The notes under the pieces: generated by a model
Databases searched by the model: none
Seen by the model: the letters and a program-made list of their open reading frames with translations, nothing else
Told to the model about the DNA's origin: nothing
Part shown: one piece after another, positions 43,951 to 55,961 of the stretch
Layout of the letters: every line of letters starts with the position of its first letter
How positions within the stretch are numbered: position 1 is the first letter of the stretch
Assembly (NCBI GenBank): GCA_015179125.1
Contig: WHVA01000202.1
Span: 1-64,000 of the forward strand
From: Gautieria morchelliformis
Taxonomy: Eukaryota; Basidiomycota; Agaricomycetes; Gomphales; Gomphaceae
Direction of reading: 5' to 3'
Length of the DNA: 64,000 bases
Made by a program: the position numbers and the translations under genes

Positions 43951-44758
43951 CGGCCCCTCCTGTTTCTGTGGGACAGATTTTCGGGTAGGTTTGGCTTGTG
44001 CACACTTGGGGCGATATGTGTCCCATCCGGCGGTGTAACTCGTCCAATGTGAGTACTTTTCGTGTAGTACTCGCTGCCGCTGCAGTAGACTGATGTTCTA
44101 CTTTATACAGACCATTCGAAAGCGGGATTTGTCCAAGTAACATCCCTTTCTTGTCTTGAATTAAGCACTTCTGATTCTTGAGTAGAACCGTGTAGCCAGC
44201 CGCGTTGCATCGCGTTAGGGAGACGAGTGTAAACACGAGATCGGGACAGTACAGCACGTCCTTCAAGGTAACGTACGTTGTTGTTCTACCATTAGGTATC
44301 CCGATCTTCATGCTACCTATCCCGGTAGCCTTGAAGACTGTCTTGTCTGCAGCAGTGACCGTCCGCGGCGCGATCTCATTGAAGGTGACGAAGCGATGCC
44401 TACTCGGCGACATATGGCCTGACGTGCCCGAGTCGTAAACATCGACTTCTCGTCCTGTTGACCGACTCGTTCCCAGCACAAGCGCGGTCCCAGCGAGCGT
44501 CGTGGTCAAGGCGAAATCCTCGCCCTCTACTGCTGCGTTCACCGAGTCGCCTCCTTTCTTGTCCTCATCCTTTTTTTCTTTTTTCTTGCCTTTAGAACGA
44601 CAATCTGCTTTGATGTGCCCCTTTTTGCTGCACTTCCAACATTCCACATCTGTCTGCGTGGTATTGGAACTACTGCTGCGTGGCTGGTGCTTTCTGCGAT
44701 TCTTGACCACCGCGAGTGCATTCTCACTCGCCTTCAATTGTCGTTCCTCAATTGCTAA
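43951..44758 (-). pseudogene. copia gag zinc knuckle, protease and pre-integrase domain
   Basis: CCHC knuckle CWKCSKKGHIKADC, protease active site VYDSGTSGHMS and GAG-pre-integrase block LTLDELHRRMGHIS, in copia order. The N-terminal side is cut by a TGA at 44759-44761 (EFE stop LAIEE, readable as CGA). Confidence 0.88.
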
Positions 44759-44761
44759 TCA

Positions 44762-45426
44762 CTCGAATTCGTCGATCAGAGTGCTGACTACCTGGTCCGG
44801 TTCGAGTCTTGCCTTTGCGTGTGTCGCTGACATCGTTATTGCATTGATCAGCAGTCGATACGACTTCGGGAGCGAGCCGAGGATGACGGTGACAAGGTCA
44901 TCATCGGTGAGTCCCGCGTTCATCCCTGCGAGTTGCTCCTGCATTCTCATGAGGGACTCCAGGTGCGTGCGGACGTTCGATTCGTCCTCGCATTTCAGCT
45001 CGTACATGCGTCGTCGCATGTCAACTTTGACTGTGAGTGCCCTTGTCTCATGCTTTGCACATACGGCTCCCAGACCTCCTTTGCTGTACGTAGGTTGCGG
45101 ACTTCGATGAGGACGCTATCGGGGACAGTGGTAAATATTTGTGCCATTATCGCTGCCTCGCGCTGATTGTAGTCATCCCAGCGTTTCTTGAGTTCCTCTA
45201 GGTCCTCTTCCTCTTTGTCTGTGAGTGTATAGCCATCAGGGTACGTTGGGATTGTGCAAGGGATCCGAGCGGTCCCTTCGAGGTGACGCTTCGCACCACG
45301 GGTCGCCGCCAGCGTAGCTAACGTCTGGCTTTTCCAGGTGACCCAGTTCGTGCCGTCCCTGGCCAGCTTCGGGATGACGAACGACTTGGAGGTGGGGGTA
45401 GATGTTGTGGGCTCTGCGGGGCCCAT
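44762..45426 (-). pseudogene. copia gag N-terminal part
   Basis: Begins MGPAEPTTSTPTSKSFVIPK at ATG 45426, which overlaps the primer-binding site, and shows the copia gag pattern NWVTWKSQTLATL and later HLESLMRMQEQLAGM. A frame change near 45.04 kb separates the two halves. Confidence 0.8.
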
Positions 45427-45430
45427 AACC
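45418..45430 (-). promoter_or_regulatory. copia primer-binding site (half-tRNA type)
   Basis: Directly after the 5' LTR on the minus strand is GGTTATGGGCCCC. It is complementary to the anticodon stem-loop sequence (GGGCCCATAACC) expected in initiator tRNA-Met rather than to a tRNA 3' CCA end. Drosophila copia and Ty5 are known to use such tRNA fragments. The ATG inside it is the gag start. Confidence 0.6.
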
Positions 45431-45747
45431 TGTAGCGGTTATGCGCAGTACTAATAGTAATGAAGCCTCAGTGAATGGTCAGTTCACTGAGTATACATAA
45501 GTACTCTACCTAATAGTAATGAAGCCTACATGATAGTAAGTATACCATTAGGATACATAACGGGATGGGGGCACGTACCTCAGTGAACGGTCAGTTCACT
45601 GAGGGGTTAGCGATTGTGGAGCGAGTAGATATAAGGCCTCGGTCAAACTTGACCGAGGCCAGTAATACTATTTTACTAGACGGTGATAGATCCTTCCCCT
45701 AACCTACTTGGCCCTGCGTTCTCCGCTTATCGACCCTGACTCCAACA
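45431..45747 (-). repeat. copia 5' LTR (317 bp)
   Basis: Terminal TGTTGG and CTACA on the element strand. It holds two near-perfect hairpins, CCTCGGTCAA(A)CTTGACCGAGG-type and TCAGTGAAC...GTTCACTGA-type; the latter is present twice. Confidence 0.9.
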
Positions 45748-45833
45748 GTAACACCTATTATCACTCCTCGAAGGGTCGAACGCGAGATTGAACTAGCGCT
45801 AGTCGCCTCGCGGGCGCTTTCATCTATTTAGTT

Positions 45834-47945
45834 ACTGGGAGATTTGTCATACTTACTGTAATGTATAGCACGGCAATTGCTACATATGCATATTGCTGGA
45901 TTCACTGCCGTCGTCCATCCCAGAATGTCACACTGGCAGTTTTCCTGATATACGGTTGCTCTATACCGCGGTTGAGTCCTCTGCGCGACCTCGCTTTTTC
46001 ACTTCTGTTTGCATAACGGTTATGATGGACCGTCTGGCCGCCACTCTGGACTCTGAGTCAGTGAGGTGTCATATCTTATGGGTCTATCACCAAACTTGAG
46101 CTGTGGCTGCATATTGATGAAGACGTAGGTTCTCTGGCTTCCACAGGTAAGAATACGGGTATACGTACCTTAGCGAAAAATGGGACAAAACAGTGCCATG
46201 CGTCAAGTGATGGTATAACAAGCAATCGCTACCTGTGCGCACGACTCACAGGCCATATTTCTCTTACCTCCAGAATGTCTTTCGCTCCTCAGTCAATAGT
46301 TACAATATTGGAAACACGTAAGTCCGAATGTGCAAGCACCAGCTACCTCTGGTCTGATCCACTTCTCCATGCAGTAACCCCTACAAAGTACTCGTGGGTT
46401 GCATCATTGGCCTTCATGCTATATGACCATGGTGAGAGAAACCTACACATACCAATCACACGCTGACGTTAATATAGTTATCACCCTCGATGCCGAGGTT
46501 AGTTCTACATTTTCATTTTGCCATTCCTTGACGTACGTCAGGTCGAAAATGTTTGGAATCGCCGACGCTCACTGAGCAGATCGCTGTTTATATGGGCCAG
46601 TCTCCAACAAAGCCCGAACATATTTACTTTGAATAATGTTAGCAACCACCGTAGACTCGCTACTTCGGACTTGCATCACTCACTTTTGCGGTCACAGGTG
46701 CGCATATATCTCGCCTCGTTCATCCCTAGGATCTATTAAAGGCGGCACACTAAAGGCTTATTTCACGGGGCTCTCTCGCATAAGGTTTGCATTTCTCTGG
46801 GGGTCACTGCGATATACAGCCCATTGAAATTTATTTTCACAGTTGTAAGTGCAACCTTCGGGTCAGTGCTAGACTATAACATTGATGTCATATTATTGCT
46901 CAGCTGCAATGCTTACTTTTGGTGCCTAGATATATCGTATGTCCCTTTTAGATGCGTTTCTCCACTCCAACTGACAAGTGCAGCATTACATTGCTAAACG
47001 CTAGCGTTGAAGGTAAAGGAACGCCTCATTAAATGTTTGTAAAGTAATACTGACAAGTACCATAGTCATTCTACTTCTCCGTGTACGCTCCCCTTCTCCT
47101 GGTATAATATGTTGGGATGTAAGTTTGTTACAGGTTTATGCTGTTATAATCGCAACAAACACATTCTCTATGGCGTGGCTGGCTTCCTTCTGCTAATGAT
47201 AATCACCACGGTCATCCTTGCGGGGTTCAACCATGCCACTGGTAAAGCTTGGATATCAATATTCTTCCCAGTACATCATAAGCTGAACAGTCCTGGGATT
47301 ACCTCCAATTGACGGCATGACTGGGTGCTTTATTCCTACTGCGTCAATACTCTTTGGCCTTTCTTACATCCCGGCAATTTTGAACGAAGTAATCCTATGC
47401 CTCTTCATGCTTTACAAAGCATAACATATAAGAACGGTTACGACTCACGGTTACTGAAGAGACTCATTCAGGACAGGTCAGCATCGTTGTTTGTCTAGTC
47501 TATTTTGCAGCATGGAAGCTCTAATGTATAGGCTGCAGTGTACTGTATTTTTCCAGGTCAATGGCTTGACCGCTTACTCTGATGCCATAATAACATTTAC
47601 CTCACAGCATCTTTGTTGTTCTGCTTACGAGTTGCCTGGTTCTTTTCTTTGCTCCTCGAAGTCTTGTGCTAATTGGATTTGGGTAGGTCGTTTAAATTGG
47701 TGAGAGAACATACGTCACTGACACTCTTTCAAGATGGCTTTATGCAGTATGGGGAGCCGCCTGCTTCTCAGCATGCTTCAACAAGCATCCAGAGAACACG
47801 TCCGACATTTCAAAGTGATCACGTACGCTACCTGTTTTCCGCGGACATGCGCATGCAGGATGTGTCTACTGAGCACCTCGAGCACCTCGAGTGGCATCAG
47901 TAAAACTGGTAGAAATCACAATTGATTGTAATGATATTGCAATGT
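45834..47945 (+). pseudogene. DUF6533-type membrane protein pseudogene, copy 1
   Basis: Duplicated with 55962-58150. The start near 46275 (MSFAPQSIV) leads to KYSWVASLAFMLYDH. The intron 46433-46478 then joins DH to VITLDAE, and a second intron ends GTACGTCAG before VENVWNRRRSLSRSLFIWA, the DUF6533 N-terminal signature (charged segment then RRSLSR and a membrane helix). Further membrane segments are near 47.15 kb (HILYGVAGFLLLMIITTVIL) and 47.4 kb. Frame changes and stops after 46.6 kb make it non-functional. The protein family is a multi-pass membrane protein of unknown role. Confidence 0.65.
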
Positions 47946-48156
47946 TCCCTTGTCTAGCGGACAAGGGCTCTGACAGTCTTCGATAAGCTGTCTTTAAGTA
48001 CTATTTATTTATATTTGGATGGATGTGGGCTTAGTAAATTCTGCTATTAAGGCAAGCATATATACCGTATTCGATCACATACTGTTATTTGTTTTTGGAT
48101 ATATGGAAAATCAATGTTTATAACAAACATTGTGTATTTGATAAGATATGTGGACA
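47946..48156. other. Short AT-rich spacer
   Basis: No feature between the DUF6533 pseudogene and the LTR. Confidence 0.3.
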
Positions 48157-48586
48157 TGTTACATATCGGAATGCCTGGAGAATGGAGCTGGAAAGGACAG
48201 TGACTTCAACTTTTGTGTTGCGCCCCCAATGAACTATTGTCCTAGGTATTTTGGAATTGATTACTGGAGGTCGGAGGAGATGGAGGTGGAGAGGGTTTGG
48301 GAATTGAACTTGGTTGAAGAACAGAGGTTGGAAGAGGGGGAAGATGGTATTATAGGACACAGAGAGAGATGGGGCACTTGCAAGACTTGCTGTGCTCAGA
48401 GCAGGAGACAATGCAAGAGAATTCACATATCGAAGTTGATTATCTGATTGCAGAAACGGAGAGCATACATGAGCTGGTTTTATACAAAGAGCTGGGTCAA
48501 CAAGTAATAGGGTGGGACCAAGCAAATCTGGGGATAGTGGAGGTAACTATGATAAATGGACCCAATCACACGAATGCTTAGTAACA
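48157..48586 (-). repeat. Gypsy LTR, related to the solo LTR at 31746
   Basis: Starts TGTTAC, ends GTAACA and shares long stretches with 31746-32408, including GCGCCCCCAATGAACTAT and the minus-strand TATAAAA near 48.48 kb. It is shorter, and several CGGAA sites of the other copy read TGGAA or are lost. No matching 5-bp flanks were found. Confidence 0.6.
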
Positions 48587-48737
48587 CTTGTCTCACATGA
48601 TAGCCAATGAAAGGGCAATGATCCAATGTCAAATGGGTGGAAAACACGGCAAAACACTGGCAAAGAAATGCAAACAAAATGGTGTTGTATGCTTAATAGA
48701 AGACTAATATGGGAACCATCCAGCTCCATGTCCAAGC

Positions 48738-50753
48738 TTGACCATTATTTCTCACACCTATATGGTTCTTTTCATGATGACAACAATATCGAACAAGATT
48801 TTGCCAATCTCACTTACACTGAGTACTATCGCCTTTTTCGCCTTCAAAAATTCAATTTGGACAATCAAACCAACCCCCAGTACTGCATGGAAAAGCCCAA
48901 TGTCCTTGGCCAACCTATGATGCATGTTATTCTTCGTAAACCAAAAAAAAAAACATATCACAAGACTACAATCCATCCAGCCATCAGAAGGAGAACGTTT
49001 CAATATTTGTTCCCTTTGACGACTTGTGTACCATCCAGGGCCATATACAACCTACATTTCAAGAATAAGCTCTAAATCATGGGTTGTTTGCTGATGAATT
49101 GGAAGGTGACTTATGCATCTCTGAGGCCGTTCAAACTCTGAACACACCATGACAAGTCTGACAATTATTCATCTATCTCCTTACCAATGACTGTTGCCCT
49201 CTACCAATTAACACTTGGAACTCATTTGGACATGAATTATCATATGATTTCCTCAACCAACAAGGTGGCAATGTTGACTTAGCTCTCACTGCTGCACTGA
49301 CCGAAATATCCAAAAATTTGGATGAACATGGATGACAATTGTTGGACTTTGGTTTACCTGAACCACGCTTACATGGAACCAAAATCGAACATGAGCCATG
49401 ACCATGGTCTGCACATACACCTTTACTGTATCACCATTCTCAAATATGTTGTGCATCCTTTATTGACAAACAAGAAGCCATATTCTCTGAAATAGAACAA
49501 GCTGTGAACTCCAAATCTCCACTGCAATTGTGTGTTGATGGACCTGCTGGATGTGGGAAAACATTCCTTACAAATGCCATTTGTGACTCGCATTGTCACC
49601 TATGAGAGAGTGTTCTTCCCACAGCTACTTCTGCATTTGCTACACAAGTTTATCCTGGTGGCAGAACCACCCATGCTGCTTTTAGAGTATACCATTTTAT
49701 TTCTGTTACATTGTTTCAAACACTTACCACATTGGTTTCAGGTTCCTGTAAATGATGCATCTGAGTTCCTACAACCCCCTATTGAAATCAATGATCCACA
49801 AGGAAAGCTACTCAAAGAAGCATCTATCATAATCTGGGATGAAGCTCCCATGGCTTATTGGGCTGTTCTTGCCTGTGTCAATGAAACACTACAATGAGTG
49901 ATGCAAATTGACATGCCATTTGGAGAAAAGATTATCATCCTCTTAGGTGACTTCAGACAAACATGTCCTGTCTCAAAAAGGTTACAAAATGGATGTGATT
50001 GACACCTCCATCTGCAGCTCTCCCCTCTGGAAGAAGTATGTTCCTTGACAACTCCGGTCCATAACCTGAAGGACCCCCAATTTGCTTCAGCTGTTGATGC
50101 AATTGGCAATGGCCCATCTGCCAATGTTTCCTTGGACATGATTCAATGTATTACATCTACTACAGATCCTGTTGAGTTTGTATTTCCACCCGAGGTTTTG
50201 TCAGACCACAGTCAATGCCTTACCTGATTGATTCTTGCACCCAGTAACTCTCAATGTGACATGTATAACTCCATATGCCTTCACAGGCTGAATACACTTT
50301 GGAAAAACTCTACGCTGCAGCTGATTCTATCAAAGAAACAGATGACGCTGACCTCCTCTCACCTCAAGGAATCCTTGACTATGTAGCCCACCAAACACCC
50401 CCCGGTCTCCCTTCTCATACACTATGTATCAGACTTGGAGTAATTTATCATTTGATGGTAATTTGTCAATTGCCTGTGGCTTGGTAAAAAACTGCAGAGT
50501 TGTTGTCACATAATTGGGAACGAAGCTCATTACTGTTAACACCCTCCATGTCCATGGTGGACTTAATTGTATTGATAAGGAGAGCATCCTCCTTCCCCGT
50601 ATCACCTTCTCTTCTTTATTGCCCTCTACCAGCCACACACTTCTTCACAGACAATTTCCTTTATGTGCAGCATATGCCACCACTTTCAACAGCTGTCAAG
50701 GTCTTACCCTGCATCGTGTCACCATAGACCTGACTCTGAAGAATAGTAGCTAA
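48738..50753 (+). pseudogene. Helitron RepHel relic (Pif1-type helicase)
   Basis: Plus-strand pieces in several frames: SFHDDNN and LTYTEYYRLFRLQKFN near 48.8 kb, CMEKPNVLGQPMMHVIL near 48.9 kb, the Walker A VDGPAGCGKTFLTNAI near 49.54 kb, Walker B SIIIWDEAPMAYWAVL near 49.83 kb, GEKIIILLGDFRQTCPV near 49.93 kb, and the end motif YATTFNSCQGLTLHRV near 50.7 kb. This is the order of a Helitron helicase. Many stops and frame changes show it is dead. The Rep nuclease part was not seen. No certain CTRR end was identified. Confidence 0.78.
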
Positions 50754-50760
50754 GATGTGG

Positions 50761-52292
50761 GAGTAGGGAATTGTAGTACTAGGTAGCTAGGGGAATAGAC
50801 ACTTGTGATGGCTCTGATCTACGCAAGAGAAACTCGATGCGCTGGGGACTCGAGCGCGGTAAAATGATCAGCAAAAATAATGGTGATTGATTTGGAGCAG
50901 TCGTTCTGTTCTTTATACATTCGTAGCTACTGTATCTGGCGGTAGGATAGAGGGGGACATGGGTGAGGAGGAGGTCAGACGACGGTGGGCCGGGGGTAGA
51001 TAATGTTTGTGGAGCATATAGGGGGGTAGATCGAGGGGTGGTGACTACCTACGAGTACATTTGGTGGAGCGACATGGTGTGATCACGAAATGGATCAGGT
51101 CAGGGGAAGAAGGGGGAAGAGGAATGATGGGACTCGATCGTCCAGTTGATCCGCGATGTGAATGCAGCGTTGTGAGCCCATGAGCTCACGTGGGCTCATG
51201 CGGCTCCTTGACTCGGCTCGACTAGACTCGACTCACTGCGCGCGTGCGCGCCTCGGTGGATTCGTTTGACTCGCGGGGTAATGGGAACTCATGGAGGGGA
51301 AGGGGTGGTAAGTAACTGGTGGATCAGGAAAGGGTGAGTGGGTCGCTGAATACTGTACAGTTCGTTTCCTAACACTGACCACCCCTGTATTCAGCCACAG
51401 ACAGCTTTACACTGCTTTATCATGTGTTCGACATAGATAGGACATTCGAGTACATTTTCCTTTACATGAACTACAGACACTTTTAGAATTAATATCAGAT
51501 ATATCAGAATAGATATATTCTGAATGCTCAGGGAGTAGGGTATCCTCGTGCACCCCTGTGCACGATGTATGCATGAGCTGACTAAGCCCTGTGGAATGAG
51601 CGTGTCACCAGTTGGAGTAGGTCACGTGACTGAGTCGAGGGGGAAATAGATGAGAACAGAGGAACAAAGGGCCCATAGCATTCACTTTTGGAACAGTATA
51701 GTGTAACCAGTTATAGTAGACTCTCAACAAAGAATTAGAGAAAACTATCAAGAATTCAGCTCTGTGGCCATCAAACAAGTCTACAGTTACTTCAGGGGGT
51801 GAAACAGTGATTTTCTGGATGATTTGTTCGTACATTTATGGTAGCTACTTATACTATAATAGTAGTGACTACCAGTGTTCAAGATAGTGAGTGAATGGGT
51901 CAGGATAATGTCCTTTGACGTGGGAAATGCTCCACAGGCTGCATACAGCTGTGGGGCAGGAACAATGATGGGGATACTTGTCCTACTGACAAGTATTTAA
52001 GATGGGACCTTGGAGCAGCATACAAAGCCCCTTTCAACATGAATTATAGTTCGTAATCCGTGGGGCTAGTCAGGGGAATAGAATAGAAAAAGAATATTGT
52101 GTCTCCTGTGCTGTGTGCCTACAGCAGCCTTGGCAAGGCATTTGCCATCTTTGTACCTCTCTCCTGAGGTAGCTATTCAGTACGTCCATAGATATGACTA
52201 TATACTGTAATTTCCATCGTGTCCGATGTCCCTGTATGGCACCATATGTCCCATAGCAATTTATTCTTCTGACCAGGGCCCAGGTGCCTGCT
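50761..52292. other. Gene-free stretch
   Basis: No coding sequence is convincing. A GAGCCCATGAGCTCACGTGGGCTCATG-type palindromic cluster lies near 51.17 kb, followed by GACTCGGCTCGACTAGACTCG. The region may include the body of the repeat ending at 52407. Confidence 0.3.
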
Positions 52293-52407
52293 TTCCAGGG
52301 CAGGCACTGCTACTGGTGCATGGATGATTTCTCCCAGGTAGTTAGCTCAGTTAGACGTTGTTTAGACCTTAGAATAATGTGTGATAATTATCCCATTTAT
52401 TCTAACA
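52293..52407. repeat. Second copy of the window-start repeat (LTR-like edge)
   Basis: Matches 1-116 up to TTCTAACA; the flanks differ beyond it. Confidence 0.5.
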
Positions 52408-52878
52408 GACACAAAACATAGTCTACAAAGAAATTGTTGTCTAATTCACACATATTGCAACCGGCAATGGATCCACCAAGACTCGCCAACCGAAGAGAAG
52501 CACAGGCAAGGCTTGTATATATATAATGTGACACTTCAAATTTGACTGTGTTTGTAATTTATTCATTGAATTTTTGGAAATACTTATCAACAGGAAACTG
52601 ATTAGGATTTGTTGTGTGTGGGCCACTCACTGCACCAACCTGAGAGAGACATGCTCATTGGCACCTGAATGTTGTAAAACCAGTCATACTTCACTGATCA
52701 CTGATCCTCTTTGTGCAACAATCATCATGGGGCATAACCCCATTGTCTTCTTTGCATAGCAACTCTTGTGTGATACATTGTTACCTCTTTTAGCATACAA
52801 AGGGACTGTATAGTATAAGTAGGGTATGCTTATGCAAGCTTTCTCTGAAGTCGTCAGAGGTATTTGTCACTTCCCACT

Positions 52879-53429
52879 AATATCAGAAGCCAAAGAATGC
52901 TGATATATCAGGTATAGAGAAGCACTACAATGAAAGGTTTGGTAGTTTCAGATCAAAGATAGAAAGCTTCTTTGGAGAGTTAGGACTAACATTTAAGAAG
53001 TTTAATAATCAGAAGGTTCTCAGGACCTCAGATACTGCAATATTCTCTTTGCAGTTTAAAGTAGCATGCTTGCTACTTAATATCAAACAGTTTTTTAAAT
53101 TAGGAGGGCTTCAAGCACAACCTAATTGTATATTGTGGATGGAGAGCTATTTTGACTATCTGTCAACCAATACCCTCAACTTTGAATCACTGAGAATCTC
53201 AACTCTAAATGATATTACAGAAGATGCAAAGAAAATGTCTAAGTATCAAGCACAATTGTTAGCAGGTGCAGATACATATGAAGTTAAAAAAATACTGGAT
53301 CATAGGGGAAAAGGAAAGAAGAGAGAATACTTAGTTCAATGGAAAAACTATAACGATCCCAGTTGGGTAAGGGAGGAAGATTTTGATACAAGGGATTGCA
53401 TAGAGGACTACATTAGATGGAAAAAGTAG
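52879..53429 (+). pseudogene. DDE transposase C-terminus fused to a chromodomain
   Basis: The open frame follows an in-frame TAA at 52876 and has no start of its own. It begins with the C-terminal part of a Harbinger-like DDE transposase: HYNERFGSFRSKIESFFGEL, TFKKFNNQKVLRTSD, LQFKVACLLLNIKQF. After a linker comes a chromodomain: YEVKKILDHRGKGKKREYL, VQWKNYNDPSWV, DCIEDYIRW. The N-terminal catalytic core is missing, so this is a truncated copy. The fusion would tether the transposase to chromatin. Confidence 0.68.
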
Positions 53430-54258
53430 TCCTACGAGGATGTTCTGATTGACAATAATGTACATGCTTTTAGGATATATTGGATATCTTTTAAAATATC
53501 AACCATAACTGAATTCATAGTACATAATTTTGAGCAATTTGGATATTGTGGATATTCTAATTTTTTTTGAATGTTCTGAGATTTTAAAAATCCTTATGTT
53601 TGTATGCACTGAAACATAGCATGTATTGAGATAACAGAGCAATGTCAGACAGAGACAGTGGCATGATGCACAAGAGGGTAACTCTGTCTCATACTAGTTG
53701 GTAATGGTCAGCGAGTCTGTTTCATGAGGGTGAGCCAATGATGTAGTCCAAGAAATAAACAAGTCGAGTATGTCAGTAAATTTTTCATAAATATCATAAC
53801 AGTCCATCAATGGCCCGCCGTCTTCAAAGCTGATGAGTGTGCATAGGACTCCCATTCATGTCGGACGTCAGTGAGCTCGTTGGGCTCCGGGGAGGACAAG
53901 ACACCATCAAAGTCACTCCCATTAATCTCAAGGTTGTCTAGGTGACTGGTCGACATCGCGTGAAGGTACTCCTTGCTCTCACACCGTCGCAGAAGTGAAA
54001 AATAAAACCGTGTTTTTCTCACACAGCGCAAGTAGTAATTGGGGTCATTTTCAAGGTTAACAGGCTGGAATAGCAAGGAACTGGCGAAAAGAGAATATGG
54101 GGAGCCACGGTGGGGAGCGAGTGGAGACGAGATGCAACAGATATAAAAAAGCGAGATACAATGTGATTTCGTGAGTTTTTTTTTTTTTTGAACACGTCCA
54201 TAGACATCCACGTACGTGGCATGTGTCTGGGGCCTGTGGTTTCATGGCCCGTCTGTGG
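53430..54258. other. Gene-poor stretch
   Basis: A minus-strand frame (53807-54211) has an acidic end (NGSDFDGVLSSPEPNELTD) but no recognisable domain. Poly-T tracts at 53562 and 54178 are present. Confidence 0.25.
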
Positions 54259-55327
54259 CTTGCCGGAGGGGCACGGTCAAAATCAACTGGGTGGGCGCTC
54301 GGCTTTGTCCACACCGGCTAACACCGAGTCCATTTTCAGTCATCACCCATGTCATATACTGTCCATTCGAACAGGTTATTATTTATATTGAAGCCGCTCG
54401 CGTTGTTGGTTCTCGATAAGCCTACGACTTCGTCACTCAGGAAGGAATTGTCTTTTAAAAATGACGCTATGGCTTTCTCATCTCTGCCTGCCAGGAGGTG
54501 AGTTATACAAATTTCCACTATCGCTGTTACTTCCAAAAAAAAAAAAAAACAAAAAACTTTTTAATAATGTGAATTTATAGGATTGGATCTAATTTTCTAC
54601 GTGTACAGGTCCCTACACGCGACCACACATGCTGTCTCAGCTCTTAGCGCGTACGCCGATCCTGCCCGTCACTGGTGGAGCACACTCGCACCGGCACGAC
54701 GAACGGCGGTCTGTCTCCGCCACAATTTTCCGTGGTTATTGTCTTGTGAGCCAAACTGAGTTTCAATGTTCCGCTCCACATTCTAACACTACAATTATAG
54801 CACAAATATCTCTTTCCCCACATCCATCATTCCTCTAACCATGTCCGCAAGTGCTCCAGACAATTCTTGTTGTGCCACTGATGTCCCCGGTGAGGGCTGT
54901 GGCCAGATATTCAGTCGAAAGACCGCGGCCGGACTTTGTGCTCGGTGTCGTCACCTGACAAAGATCGCAGATGATGCACTCAAACACAGGAGATTTGCAG
55001 TACATATTTGTTTGCTGTCGTCATTGTGCCACTTATAACATAACATAGACTGCTGTAAGCTCGAGAATACTCCCCTCGAGAGTATATTATGTATATAACC
55101 TTGATCGAGAGACATCTTTGAGACGTTGTACCCACCAGCTAGAACGATGAAGTGAGGGAATCGTTGTCAAGGCCTCGACAAATTAGGTTTTGTCAGGACT
55201 TAAAGGTCTGTAGTAGCGAAATAGTACTTATTGCTACCAGTATTAGTCACCAAGTAACTGGTCCGCAGCAGTGGACAGGCCCATAAAAGACCGACCGAGT
55301 TGATTTTGACCGTGCCCCTCCGGCAAA
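54259..55327. mobile_element. Putative small DNA transposon bounded by 30-bp inverted repeats
   Basis: 54259-54288 and 55298-55327 are inverted repeats matching at 29 of 30 bases (core GCCGGAGGGGCACGGTCAAA). The roughly 1.07-kb interval has no transposase and includes a CxxC ORF. Target duplications were not identified. Confidence 0.4.
54841..55035 (+). pseudogene. CxxC-module ORF resembling the kinase N-terminus
   Basis: ATG 54841 (MSASAPDNSCCATD) reads GCGQIFSRKTAAGLCARC followed by a helical HLTKIADDALKHRRF, the same layout as CQGCSNRF...CAKCDKL in the kinase at 3745-6164. The frame then runs into non-conserved sequence and stops. It is probably a first-exon fragment of a related gene. 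Confidence 0.35.
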
Positions 55328-55432
55328 CCTCACCCGTCTGAGGTCTGGGTCGTTCTATGAATCTAAAAGCAAGCAAAACTTACCCTATTTGAGACGAGCG
55401 GCTCTGAGAGTCATTCGCCATTGCGAATGAAT

Positions 55433-55815
55433 TTACAGCGCTTTGCAGTACGTAAGGCAGGCGCTGATTTTGCACGTGCTTTAGCTGCAAGACTTAAAAC
55501 AGCAATAACTCAGGGAATACTGCTCTGATTTCTTCGAAATTTTGTATATAGCTTTATGTAGATCATATGCAGGGCACAGAGCAATAATATCCAGCAAAGT
55601 CATCCACTTTGAAATTCACACAAAAATTGGGATTTTCAAATTGCTTGATTTTTAGTGAGGTTATTACTCTGTGCCCTGCCTATAATCTACATAAAGCTAT
55701 ATACAAAATTTCGAACCAATCAGAGCAGTATTACCTGAGTTATCGCTGTTTTAAGTCTTGCAGCTAAAACACGCGCAAAATCAGCACCTGCCTTATGTAC
55801 TGCAAAGCGCTGTAA
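55433..55815. mobile_element. Foldback/MITE-like element with arms of about 160 bp
   Basis: The left arm (55433 to about 55592) begins TTACAGCGCTTTGCAGTAC. The right arm (about 55656-55815) is its inverse with a few mismatches. The loop is about 60 bases. No coding sequence. Confidence 0.75.
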
Positions 55816-55961
55816 CGCGTTCGACCAGCTCACCATGGATTCTGTCAGCGGACGCTATGCCCTCAATAACTGGGGCAGCCGATTGTCTGGACTGGTCAGC
55901 TGTTGAGCTGCTGTTCCTAACGCCCCCTATCTTATATTGAGCTGGCGGCTTATGGACACCG

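Larger units (their letters stand above)
41046..45747 (-). mobile_element. Ty1/copia retrotransposon, full length, with TSD
   Basis: Flanked by GTAAC at 41041-41045 and 45748-45752. The LTRs begin TGTTGG and end CTACA on the element strand. Gene order on the minus strand is gag, protease, integrase, RT-RNase H, the copia order. A polypurine tract (AAGGGGAAG on the minus strand) adjoins the 3' LTR at 41251. Three TGA stops and two frame changes disable it. Confidence 0.92.

Noticed and set aside
48157..48586. Solo LTR with TSD
   Set aside because: The 5-bp flanks GGACA and CTTGT do not match, so only an LTR-related sequence is claimed.
50753..50800. Helitron 3' terminus (CTAG after a weak hairpin)
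   Set aside because: Several CTAG motifs occur; none has a convincing hairpin at the usual distance.
55425..55823. Target duplication of the foldback element
   Set aside because: Flanks suggest TTA/TAA or none; no direct repeat is unambiguous.
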